Positions 27,072-34,543 of a stretch of DNA of 64,000 bases are shown piece by piece; positions within the stretch are counted from its first letter, which is position 1, and each line of letters opens with the position of its first letter. The DNA comes from Scytonema hofmannii PCC 7110. GTDB lineage: Bacteria > Cyanobacteriota > Cyanobacteriia > Cyanobacteriales > Nostocaceae. Position numbers and translations under genes: made by a program. The stretch covers positions 5,673,007-5,737,006 of the forward strand of contig NZ_KQ976354.1 in assembly GCF_000346485.2 (NCBI RefSeq), given 5' to 3'. Under the pieces are notes generated by a model. The model worked only from the letters and a program-made list of their open reading frames with translations, was not told where the DNA came from and made no database searches.

Positions 27072-27839
27072 CCCACAAATCTCGTCAACAATCCCTTTCA
27101 CAGTCTGACTTATGGGATGTTCAGAATAACTTAGGCAGAAGATACCTTTGCTGGCTAATTGTACCATTTCTTCAGACAGGGGCAAAATACCAGCCACAGG
27201 GACGTTATAAGTTGTCTCAACTTGTTGCCGTAAGTCGGCAAAATCGAAGGCTGATAACACCTTATTAACCACTAGCAGCATTTTGGGTACTTTGAGCTTT
27301 CGAGCTACATCCACTGTTACAGCAGTACCTTGGAAGTCTTGGTGATCTGGACGTAGAATGACGATTAGAACATGAGATATCCCGATGGAAAGTAAAGTTT
27401 CTTCATTAAGACCGGGGTGCGTATCAATTAACAAGTAGTCTAGGTTCAGACAGCGAATGAGTTCTTGAAAACCATCGTTGAGCCGGACTACGTCATACCC
27501 CTCGCGCAGAACTCTAGCGATTTCACTAGCCTTAATACTAGAGGGAATCAGGTAAAGGTTACCTTTTAGCGTACTTATTTCCCCCTGTGTCATGAGAATA
27601 TGACTTACGTCATGAGCAGTGTCTTTAATATCACAGCGTCCCCACAGGTAGTCATTGAGGGAGTAGTTCATGTTTTCCTCGTTGAGACCGAAAAGAACGT
27701 GAACTCCTGGTGACTGAATGTCAGTATCAACAATACCTACTCGTTGTCCCTGACGCACCATAGTAGCAGCAACGTTAGCAATCAAGTTTGATTTGCCAGT
27801 ACCACCACGGAAAGAATGAACAGCTATAATTTGTGCCAT
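27054..27839 (-). CDS. ParA/MinD-family ATPase
   Basis: The protein has 261 residues. The deviant Walker A is SFRGGTGKS at residues 9-17, in which Arg11 replaces the usual signature lysine of KGGxGKT. Walker A' is VGIVDTDIQSPG, and the switch is LLIDTHPGLNEET. The C-terminal half has VLIVILRPDHQDFQGT and LLVVNKV. No partner such as ParB or MinC is nearby. Similar MinD-like genes occur in some cyanobacterial bacteriocin loci, where they may position or energise the secretion apparatus, but this is inference. A dimer-dependent ATPase with arginine at the signature position would be unusual. Confidence 0.85.
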   Translation of the reverse strand: MAQIIAVHSFRGGTGKSNLIANVAATMVRQGQRVGIVDTDIQSPGVHVLFGLNEENMNYSLNDYLWGRCDIKDTAHDVSHILMTQGEISTLKGNLYLIPSSIKASEIARVLREGYDVVRLNDGFQELIRCLNLDYLLIDTHPGLNEETLLSIGISHVLIVILRPDHQDFQGTAVTVDVARKLKVPKMLLVVNKVLSAFDFADLRQQVETTYNVPVAGILPLSEEMVQLASKGIFCLSYSEHPISQTVKGIVDEICGLVVSC

Positions 27840-27998
27840 ATTTTACCTCTAGTTATTTGTTAGTTGTTGGGTGTTACTCTCTTTCCGCTATAAGACTACT
27901 GATCGTATGTTCCTCTTTCTTCGCGCTCTTTGCGTCTTTGCGGTTCATTTAGATAGGTAATCTTTGGGCGGGAAGGGAGTAGTTGTCAAAAAGTACCA

Positions 27999-30629
27999 CT
28001 ATCCACTAACCACTAACTCTCCATCTTTGGGAAATGTCAACTTTAACCAGCACGAGTCGCTAAAAAGAGGTAGCAAAACTCGTCCGGTGGATAGTTTCAA
28101 GTCAAACTGTATATTCTTGTTTCCACTCTCGACTTCTATAAATGCAGGTAAACTCTTTGAGTCTCCGTTGAAGTTGCTACTGTGTGCCCATACTCTCAGT
28201 TCTTCTTCTCGCTTAGTTGTTAAGCGGAAGATGGCATAACGCAACGTCTTTAGGGATGGAATTTCCACACTAGCAGCTTGGTGGTATTGTTCACCCTCAG
28301 CATATCCCAGGTATACCTCTGCCATTTTTGGTTGTCCGCTAGCAGTGATAGTGAAGACGGATCGTCCTCCTAAGTGCTGCTCTTTTCGCAACTCTACTAC
28401 CACGCGGGAAGCGAAGGCTCCATAGCGCTTCATGACAAGGGTTGCTCCTAGCGATAGCAAGGCGATGCACAATGCGCTGATACGTGCCACAGGATTCGAC
28501 CAGATGAACAAACCGTGGACGAACAAAATGGCTAAAAAGAGGCTGTAGATACCAACGCTGAAAAACGGATGGTTAAGAATTTTCAAGACAACTCCCGGCA
28601 CCAACTCGCCCTTGCGTCGGCTGGAAAACAACAGTAAAACTGGGAAAATACCACCAACCAAGGAGTTACCTAGAACACCAGCAAAGGCAAGTATACTAGT
28701 AAACGATTGTACACCAGTCAGGAAAAGCCACTCAGTCAGCAGGAAGACTAGCACTAACGGGCTGATGGATAGAAGGAAGCGACGTTGGTTGAGCAGGGTT
28801 GTCCAGAATCGTTGCGCCCTTGTTGGCATATTGACATTATCAACAGTAGTATTGCGGACATCTGCCTTTAACCTTCCTTCATAGGCTATGAGCATTGGTG
28901 AAGTGACTTGTAAGCACACACTATCTTGGTTTGCCGAACGTACCTCTAAAGTTAGGTGAATGTCCCACTTGTGGAGGTCTGCAAACTGATCGAGTACCTC
29001 TTTAATCTCCCAACGCTCTGTCACTGTTATCTCTGTATGACGGATTTTGCCACTCGATTGAACATCTAGGCGAAACCTTGGCGCTTGTTCTTCCAGTCCT
29101 AGGTAGGTTAAACCAATATGGGGAACACGACTGCGATCGCCACATGGGTGTAATATCAATGTTCCTTGTTGTCTAGGCAACATCAAGACGGGTTGAGGTC
29201 GGATAGGTAACCACTCCCTAGCTAGGTTAAGCAGAAGACTCGAACTACGGAGCCAAGCCATTCCCAAGAGGAGTGTGACTAAAACTGCTCCCAATACTGA
29301 GACAATGGGACCGACTTGAAGCGCTAGTGGCTCCAAGGCAGTGCCTGACTGTCCAGCTAGCAACTCCGGTGAAATAGCTCCGTTGACAGCCAACACCCAG
29401 ATGCAAAAAAGAACAGTTAAAAAAGCAGTTCCCGCTACACTACCCCAAATCAGTGATGAAGCACTTGGGTCGCGTGGGAGTATGACCTTAGCGCATTCTC
29501 CCACATAGACATGCCCAAAGTAAAGCATGAGGCTAACACCAAGTACTTGCTGTAGCATCCAAGGTTGGAAAGGATGACCATTGAGGAAAGGCAAGTTGAG
29601 ATAAAAAAGGTTGTCCAATTGCAGATGGCTCAAGGCAAAAATTGAGAGAATCAGGAGCAAACTCACGTTGATTGCTGCAAGAGATACCATTACGGCAACG
29701 GTAAAATTTAGGGATTTACGCGATCGCAAGTACAACCCGGCAAAGAAAAGTAACACTGCCCACAGTGCTGGGCTGATGTGGGTGAAGTTTGCTAGAGTTG
29801 TTGACAAACCGATGTAACAAGCTAAAGCTATGAGAAAAACACGGATGCCTACAGCTAGAGAAAGTATAAAGGAGCCAGTATTTCCTAAGTAATTGGATAC
29901 TAATTGTTTGATAAAAGGATTACCATAACGGAAGTCACCACTACGACCAACAGCCTCAGCCATACAAGCCATAGTTAGTATGTTAATGATGCCGATGATG
30001 ACTAAAAAAGCAACAGTAGCCAGAGGACCAATATCGGCGACAGCAATGGGCAAGGCTAAGAAGGCTTGGGGCAAACCCAAAGCAACTGTAATCAAGCAGG
30101 CGAGCCAGAAGGGTGGCAAAGACTCTAGCCGTTGGGCTAGAGCAGATAAATTCCAGCGCAATTGTTCGGTTATGGGTAGCGTAGATGCAAATATTTTTAC
30201 TACTTGTCTTTTGTATAGGCGGGAATAAGCCACCTGTACCGCTTTCTCATCCAAACCCAAAGCTGCCCGGATATTAGGCACTGCCTGGTATGTGAAAGTG
30301 TACTTCTCGCCCAGAGCGTGGACAACAGCGGCTTTAAGTTTAGTGTTTTCCGGCACTAAGGGTGTCCATTCCGAGGCATAGCGTTCTAGATGCTGGATGG
30401 TGGGGTGGAGTGGAGGCGCATTTCCTAAGGCAAAGGCTTCCAAAAAAGCCAAGTCGCGCTCTGACGCAGTTTGTTCTGTGAGGGCAAACTCCACCCGCGA
30501 TCGCGCTACTATCTGCGCTGTCCGACTCTCAATCAAAAACAGCAAAGTATTTGCTCGTCTAGCTGGAAAACCCGCTAGCACCTCCTCACGCGAGATAAGT
30601 TCGTCGTCATCAGATGTCATATTTATCAC
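27999..30629 (-). CDS. amino-acid-permease-like membrane protein with extra soluble domains
   Basis: The protein has 876 residues. The N-terminal 170 residues are soluble and helical. Residues 175-470 carry about eleven hydrophobic helices resembling the aromatic amino acid (Trp/Tyr) permease branch of the APC superfamily (FWLACLITVALGLPQAFLAL, AEAVGRSGDFRYGNPF, YFGHVYVGECAKVILPRDPS). A soluble insert follows from about 480 to 620, then four more helices (FLLSISPLVLVFLLTEWLFL), and a C-terminal beta-rich domain. This composite is not a normal transporter. It may sense or move a substrate linked to peptide production or immunity. It lies between the ATPase and cache genes on the same strand. 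Confidence 0.7.
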   Translation of the reverse strand: MINMTSDDDELISREEVLAGFPARRANTLLFLIESRTAQIVARSRVEFALTEQTASERDLAFLEAFALGNAPPLHPTIQHLERYASEWTPLVPENTKLKAAVVHALGEKYTFTYQAVPNIRAALGLDEKAVQVAYSRLYKRQVVKIFASTLPITEQLRWNLSALAQRLESLPPFWLACLITVALGLPQAFLALPIAVADIGPLATVAFLVIIGIINILTMACMAEAVGRSGDFRYGNPFIKQLVSNYLGNTGSFILSLAVGIRVFLIALACYIGLSTTLANFTHISPALWAVLLFFAGLYLRSRKSLNFTVAVMVSLAAINVSLLLILSIFALSHLQLDNLFYLNLPFLNGHPFQPWMLQQVLGVSLMLYFGHVYVGECAKVILPRDPSASSLIWGSVAGTAFLTVLFCIWVLAVNGAISPELLAGQSGTALEPLALQVGPIVSVLGAVLVTLLLGMAWLRSSSLLLNLAREWLPIRPQPVLMLPRQQGTLILHPCGDRSRVPHIGLTYLGLEEQAPRFRLDVQSSGKIRHTEITVTERWEIKEVLDQFADLHKWDIHLTLEVRSANQDSVCLQVTSPMLIAYEGRLKADVRNTTVDNVNMPTRAQRFWTTLLNQRRFLLSISPLVLVFLLTEWLFLTGVQSFTSILAFAGVLGNSLVGGIFPVLLLFSSRRKGELVPGVVLKILNHPFFSVGIYSLFLAILFVHGLFIWSNPVARISALCIALLSLGATLVMKRYGAFASRVVVELRKEQHLGGRSVFTITASGQPKMAEVYLGYAEGEQYHQAASVEIPSLKTLRYAIFRLTTKREEELRVWAHSSNFNGDSKSLPAFIEVESGNKNIQFDLKLSTGRVLLPLFSDSCWLKLTFPKDGELVVSG

Positions 30630-30643
30630 CTCTCAAGAAGCAT

Positions 30644-30677
<34 letters not shown>

Positions 30678-30760
30678 AAGAGTGTTTCTTTCATGCATAA
30701 TGGGTTGCAGGTTCTGTCGGTGGGATGCTTTTAAGGTACAAAGTAAAAATAAGGTTTCAT

Positions 30761-32170
30761 TTAGTAACTTGTACGCTCTTTAAGGGATTGCACCTTGCTA
30801 TGCAATCGCTGGAAGTACTCTGTCTCAGTCTCACCTGAGCTTACGGTTTGCTGTTTCAGCTTTTGTATCTTTTTTTGTAACTGTTTAAAGTGTTCGTTCT
30901 CAGTAATTTCCGCAACTTGATTGACTCTTTTAGTTTCGTCTATCTCAATTCGCAGGGCGGTTACCTGCTGTTTTAGGTTTTGCTCTCTAGTTTTAACTTC
31001 ACGAGCCATGTGTAAAAAAATACGCACAAGTTGACCCATGTCGTCATGAGTGCGAGACACAACAGCCAATTCTTGAGGATTGAAATCCCCTTGTTCCAGT
31101 GCTTGTGCTGCGGTTGTGAGGGCGCGAATTGGTCTGGAAATAGTCCGTGCTAAGAACAATGCTATGATTGCCGTCATTCCCCCTACAACTAGCACAATAC
31201 TGCCGTGTTGCCAGATTAGGCGATTCAAGGGAGCGGTAAACTGTGCTTTGGGTTGGTTGACTCCTAAAACCCAAGGTTGCTCTTTCAAAGGTGCAAAGCC
31301 AACTATCTGGGGCATTTGTGCAAGTCTCAAGCGATAGCTGGTGTGTCCCGGATCGTTGGCTCCCACCATTACCGCTAACTCTGGAATGTTTAAGCTCTCG
31401 ATCTGCTTAAGACCATAGCGTCTGTCGGTTTCGACCTGCTTTCGCGTTTCTGGCGGCAAGGGGTTGAGGCTATGATAAAGTAGGGATTGGTCGGGATGAC
31501 TGATAATCACCCCGTACTGGTCAACAAGGAAGGCATAACTCTGGGAGCCATGCAATTCATTAACAATTTCCCAGATATCTTCTCCCTTAATCTTGAATAC
31601 CGCCACTCCCACAATTTTGCCCTTTTCAGATTGCACCGGGTGCGAGAGGAACAGTCCTGGTCGTCCGGTCGTTTGACCTACCAAGATGGTAGAGACGTAG
31701 GATTTTCCTTGGATTGCCTGTTGGAAGTATTCCCGATAGTTATATTTATTACCAACGAATTTTGGTTCGGTGGAAGCGACACATTTACCTTGTGTGTCCA
31801 TGAGAAAGATAGCATCAAAGTCTGGGTTAGAGTGGGAGATGTTTTCCAGTGTCTGCTGCATCGACAGACGGAAGGCTTTTTGCTTTCCAGGAGCGTTGGA
31901 AGTGAGGAAACTTACCACATTGCGATCGCTGCTAACTTGGACTAAAACGCGATGAATATCAATAATCAGTTGGTCTAGGCGACTAGCAGTACTGGTAGCT
32001 TGTAATTCTAGTTTGCGGTATTCGCCAGCTTCTAGGCTATCTAAGCTCTGTCGCAGGTTGTAGTAGGCGGTGAAGCTCATCGGTATAATTGCAACTGAGA
32101 GCAATGCCGCCGAAAGTTTGGCGGCGATCGACCAGGCGGGTGGGTAAAGTAACCGATGTGTAAGCTTCAT
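30761..32170 (-). CDS. double-cache and HAMP membrane sensor without output domain
   Basis: The protein has 469 residues. Membrane helix 1 lies near residues 18-38. A periplasmic double-cache domain runs to about 315 (FDAIFLMDTQGKCVASTEPK, YNYREYFQQAIQGKSYVSTI, SQSYAFLVDQYGVIISHPD). Helix 2 is near 325-345 (SIVLVVGGMTAIIALFLART), then a HAMP domain (ISRPIRALTTAAQALEQGDF) and a coiled coil to the end. There is no kinase, cyclase or methyl-accepting part. It could drive a partner through the coiled coil, for example the downstream permease-like protein or the histidine kinase at 50 kb. A decayed second copy of part of this gene lies at 41296-41490. Confidence 0.85.
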   Translation of the reverse strand: MKLTHRLLYPPAWSIAAKLSAALLSVAIIPMSFTAYYNLRQSLDSLEAGEYRKLELQATSTASRLDQLIIDIHRVLVQVSSDRNVVSFLTSNAPGKQKAFRLSMQQTLENISHSNPDFDAIFLMDTQGKCVASTEPKFVGNKYNYREYFQQAIQGKSYVSTILVGQTTGRPGLFLSHPVQSEKGKIVGVAVFKIKGEDIWEIVNELHGSQSYAFLVDQYGVIISHPDQSLLYHSLNPLPPETRKQVETDRRYGLKQIESLNIPELAVMVGANDPGHTSYRLRLAQMPQIVGFAPLKEQPWVLGVNQPKAQFTAPLNRLIWQHGSIVLVVGGMTAIIALFLARTISRPIRALTTAAQALEQGDFNPQELAVVSRTHDDMGQLVRIFLHMAREVKTREQNLKQQVTALRIEIDETKRVNQVAEITENEHFKQLQKKIQKLKQQTVSSGETETEYFQRLHSKVQSLKERTSY

Positions 32171-32213
32171 GTAGGTGTAAAATTTGTCAACAGAACTGGA
32201 TTGATAAACAGCC

Positions 32214-32441
32214 TCAACCCCAGAGGGTAGCAGTAATCTCTGCCATATCCAGGGCTTGTTTCGCCTTAATCAGAATCCTCAAAAAAGCTTGTTGATTCTG
32301 CCAAGCAGAGCGAGGTAAAAGGGGAGACGGAGAATCCAATTGACCTTCAGAAACACTTTTCGACCACTCTTGATGCTCGGTGTTCTCAGAATCGACTGAG
32401 TTGTTCTCTGGAACTGAGAATTCACCAGTTGTTTCGTTCAC
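32214..32441 (-). CDS. 75-residue protein downstream of the radical SAM gene
   Basis: The start is five bases after the radical SAM stop, so translation is probably coupled. The N-terminal 45 residues are acidic and disordered. The C-terminal part, SAWQNQQAFLRILIKAKQAL followed by DMAEITATLW, is a single amphipathic helix. It has no leader or GG site, so it is unlikely to be a precursor. Spliceotide clusters such as the Pleurocapsa plp locus carry a small essential partner protein (PlpY) beside the radical SAM enzyme. Size and position fit that role, but I cannot show homology. Confidence 0.55.
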   Translation of the reverse strand: MNETTGEFSVPENNSVDSENTEHQEWSKSVSEGQLDSPSPLLPRSAWQNQQAFLRILIKAKQALDMAEITATLWG

Positions 32442-32446
32442 AGTAT

Positions 32447-33709
32447 TTATCTTGCTAAGGAGTAAGTGTATTCAGGTTCTTCTTGCCAACTGTTTGACCA
32501 TTGAATGCGGTCAGCAGTAAAATGAAGTGGATCGTCGAGAGGCCAAGGAGCGTCAAGTGGCTCCTCAATCAAGGCAAACTCACCGTTATCAAAAGGAAGT
32601 CCTTGCGCCCTTACTTTAGGGTAAACACGCTCTCGTATGCCATGCTTCGCTTGCTCTAGAGCGCGGTGATGGCAGTAAGGATTGTTACCTCTGCGATTGA
32701 AAAAGACGTGAGCCGTCCAAGTGCAGCCTCCACGGCATAGCTCAGCAAACTTGCAGGTCTTGCAGAATCCCCACAAATGTTCCGTCCCTTGGGGAGTATC
32801 GGCACCGAGGTTAAACCGCAGCTCTTCTGTTTGTTCAATAATTTCACGTAGAGAGCGCTCTCTAATGTTACCACCAGTATATGCTGCCGTGGGTAATGAA
32901 GGACAGCCTTTAATTGCACCATCCGCTTCCAGACCCAGCGTGGATAATCCGGCACCGCAACCCTGCCAAAATGTCCATTCATTACCTCCCCCACGTAGCA
33001 ACCGTTCATAAGGACCGTAGTAACCGATGTTATTACCAGCACGTACCTTGACTCCTTCACGGTTGGCTCGTTGGGTAACACGGGCAAGCATGGGGTAGAT
33101 ATCTAATAGTTCGGATGGTTGGAGCAGGATGTCTGCGTTATCTGCTGCGTTGCCCATAGGAACAGTCAGCTGGATTTGCCATGCACACGCGCCAGCATCA
33201 CGGATATGCTCGTAGATAAGCGGGAATTCCGGAGCAGACAGGCGGTTGATCTGGGTATTGCAACCGAAGGGAATACCAACTTCCTTGAGGTAGCCCATAG
33301 TTCTCAATCCGGACTTCCAAGAGCCTTTTCGACCACGCAGGTGGTCATGAGTCGCCTCCATTCCATCCGTTGAGACGGAAACCATAGAAATTCCTGCTTC
33401 CTTCATCCGGCGTGCCATGTCTAGTGAGATGCCATAGCCGCCGGTAGTCATGCCGCAGAGCATACCTGCCTGAGTAATAGCTTTAGCAATCTCCAGCCAG
33501 TCCGGACGCAAAAACGCTTCTCCTCCAATGAGAGTCACTTCCTTGATGCCAACTTCGGCTAACTGTTGAACAAGGTCAAGCGCTTCTTCTGTTGAGAGTT
33601 CTTTTGTACGAGCTTGACCTGCTCGTGAACCACAGTGGCTGCAAGCGAGGTTGCACTTGAGGGTAATTTCCCAAACAGCATAACTGATTCGTTGGTACTC
33701 TTTAGACAT
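32447..33709 (-). CDS. radical SAM/SPASM peptide-modifying enzyme (candidate splicease)
   Basis: The protein has 420 residues. The iron-sulphur cluster motif CxxxCxxC is at Cys19, Cys23 and Cys26 (LKCNLACSHCGSRAG). The GGE motif is LIGGEAFLRPDW. The SPASM region has WQGCGAGLSTLGLEADGAIK, GCPSL, then FCKTCKFAELCRGGCTW and NPYCHH, giving enough cysteines for auxiliary clusters. The gene sits 23 bases downstream of two Nif11-leader precursors and 5 bases upstream of a 75-residue protein. The precursor cores carry XYG motifs and no cysteine, so I predict excision of tyramine from XYG to leave a keto-beta-amino acid, as by PlpX. Epimerisation is the main alternative. Confidence 0.75.
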   Translation of the reverse strand: MSKEYQRISYAVWEITLKCNLACSHCGSRAGQARTKELSTEEALDLVQQLAEVGIKEVTLIGGEAFLRPDWLEIAKAITQAGMLCGMTTGGYGISLDMARRMKEAGISMVSVSTDGMEATHDHLRGRKGSWKSGLRTMGYLKEVGIPFGCNTQINRLSAPEFPLIYEHIRDAGACAWQIQLTVPMGNAADNADILLQPSELLDIYPMLARVTQRANREGVKVRAGNNIGYYGPYERLLRGGGNEWTFWQGCGAGLSTLGLEADGAIKGCPSLPTAAYTGGNIRERSLREIIEQTEELRFNLGADTPQGTEHLWGFCKTCKFAELCRGGCTWTAHVFFNRRGNNPYCHHRALEQAKHGIRERVYPKVRAQGLPFDNGEFALIEEPLDAPWPLDDPLHFTADRIQWSNSWQEEPEYTYSLAR

Positions 33710-33732
33710 TGTTTCACCCTGCTTAAAAGGTT

Positions 33733-34026
33733 CTAAAGTCTTGGTCCGCCGTAGAAAGGATACACAATTGGCCGTTTCGGTAGCTTGCCTAAGAGCACTG
33801 ACGCTCCACCGCTAACTGCTGTTAGTTCTGCGTCGCTGAGTTCTTCATCAGATGACTCTGAGATTTGAGTCATGGCGGCTTCCCATTCTTCTGGGGTAAA
33901 GTTATAGCCAGCAGCTAGTACAATTTCTCGGCGTTCATCATCACTGACAGCATTTTGGTATTGAGTTTTGAATGCTTCATCGGTAACAATCCTTTCGTAA
34001 AAGGCTCTTGCGCTTTCAATAGACAT
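33733..34026 (-). CDS. Nif11-leader RiPP precursor B (core with FYG motif)
   Basis: The precursor has 97 residues. The Nif11-type leader is MSIESARAFYERIVTDEAFK, AAGYNFTPEEWEAAM, ELSDAELTAVSGG, with cleavage after Gly74. The 23-residue core begins ASVLLGKLPKR and ends VYPFYGGPRL. It has no cysteine and one serine, so lanthionine formation is not possible. Phe91-Tyr92-Gly93 is an XYG splice-type motif. AGGAGG lies a few bases upstream of the ATG. It is the nearest precursor to the radical SAM gene. Confidence 0.9.
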   Translation of the reverse strand: MSIESARAFYERIVTDEAFKTQYQNAVSDDERREIVLAAGYNFTPEEWEAAMTQISESSDEELSDAELTAVSGGASVLLGKLPKRPIVYPFYGGPRL

Positions 34027-34098
34027 ACATTCCTCCTGTGAAATTTAAGTGATGTAAGTTAATACTTGACGTACAACCGTTTTAAGACCAGAGGCAAG

Positions 34099-34392
34099 TT
34101 ATAGTTTTGGTTTTGGCCAACGAAGGTTGGGCGGTAGAATAACACCATATGCAGCAACAGGCAAAATACCACCAGCGATCGCCTCTAGCTGAGCATCGTT
34201 GAGTTCTGTGTTAGCTTCAGATGCTTCTAAAATATCAGCGGTAGCAGCTTCCCATTCTTCTGGAGTGAAATCGTATCCGGCTGCTTGTATGATTGCTGTG
34301 CGTCCCTCACTGGCAGTATTCTGGAGTTGAGTTCGGAATGCTTCATCTGTAGTTATTCTTTGATAGAAGGCGTTTGCGCTTTCAATGGACAT
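34099..34392 (-). CDS. Nif11-leader RiPP precursor A (core with AYG motif)
   Basis: The precursor has 97 residues. The leader is close to that of precursor B (MSIESANAFYQRITTDEAFR, AAGYDFTPEEWEAA, LNDAQLEAIAGG), with cleavage after Gly75. The 22-residue core begins ILPVAAYGVILPP and ends RWPKPKL. It has no Cys, Ser or Thr. The Ala81-Tyr82-Gly83 motif in a hydrophobic, proline-flanked setting fits known spliceotide substrates. It is the first gene of the operon and has the shared upstream motif 47 bases before its ATG. Confidence 0.9.
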   Translation of the reverse strand: MSIESANAFYQRITTDEAFRTQLQNTASEGRTAIIQAAGYDFTPEEWEAATADILEASEANTELNDAQLEAIAGGILPVAAYGVILPPNLRWPKPKL

Positions 34393-34438
34393 ATTTCTTT
34401 CTCCTGTTGATAACTAGAGCTTAGGCGAGTAAAACTCT

Positions 34439-34487
34439 GACCACAATACACAATATTTCTGTGAGAGTAGCAATTTTTCGGGTTCTG
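34439..34487. promoter_or_regulatory. shared upstream motif, copy 1
   Basis: CACAATACACAATATTTCTG followed by TGAGAGTAGCAATTTTTC, ending with TTCTGC. It matches the copy upstream of the second LanM (44831-44881) at roughly four of five positions, and more weakly the two copies at 40725-40871. It begins 47 bases before the Nif11 precursor ATG. This is probably a promoter or activator site. Confidence 0.55.
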
Positions 34488-34543
34488 CGGATGTAGACTG
34501 TAATGCGCTCGGATATCAGACAAATCAGTTCAAAACTCTTTAC

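Noticed and set aside
32214-32441. The 75-residue protein as a third RiPP precursor
   Set aside because: It lacks a Nif11 or NHLP leader and a GG site, and its end is a helix rather than a core-like segment.
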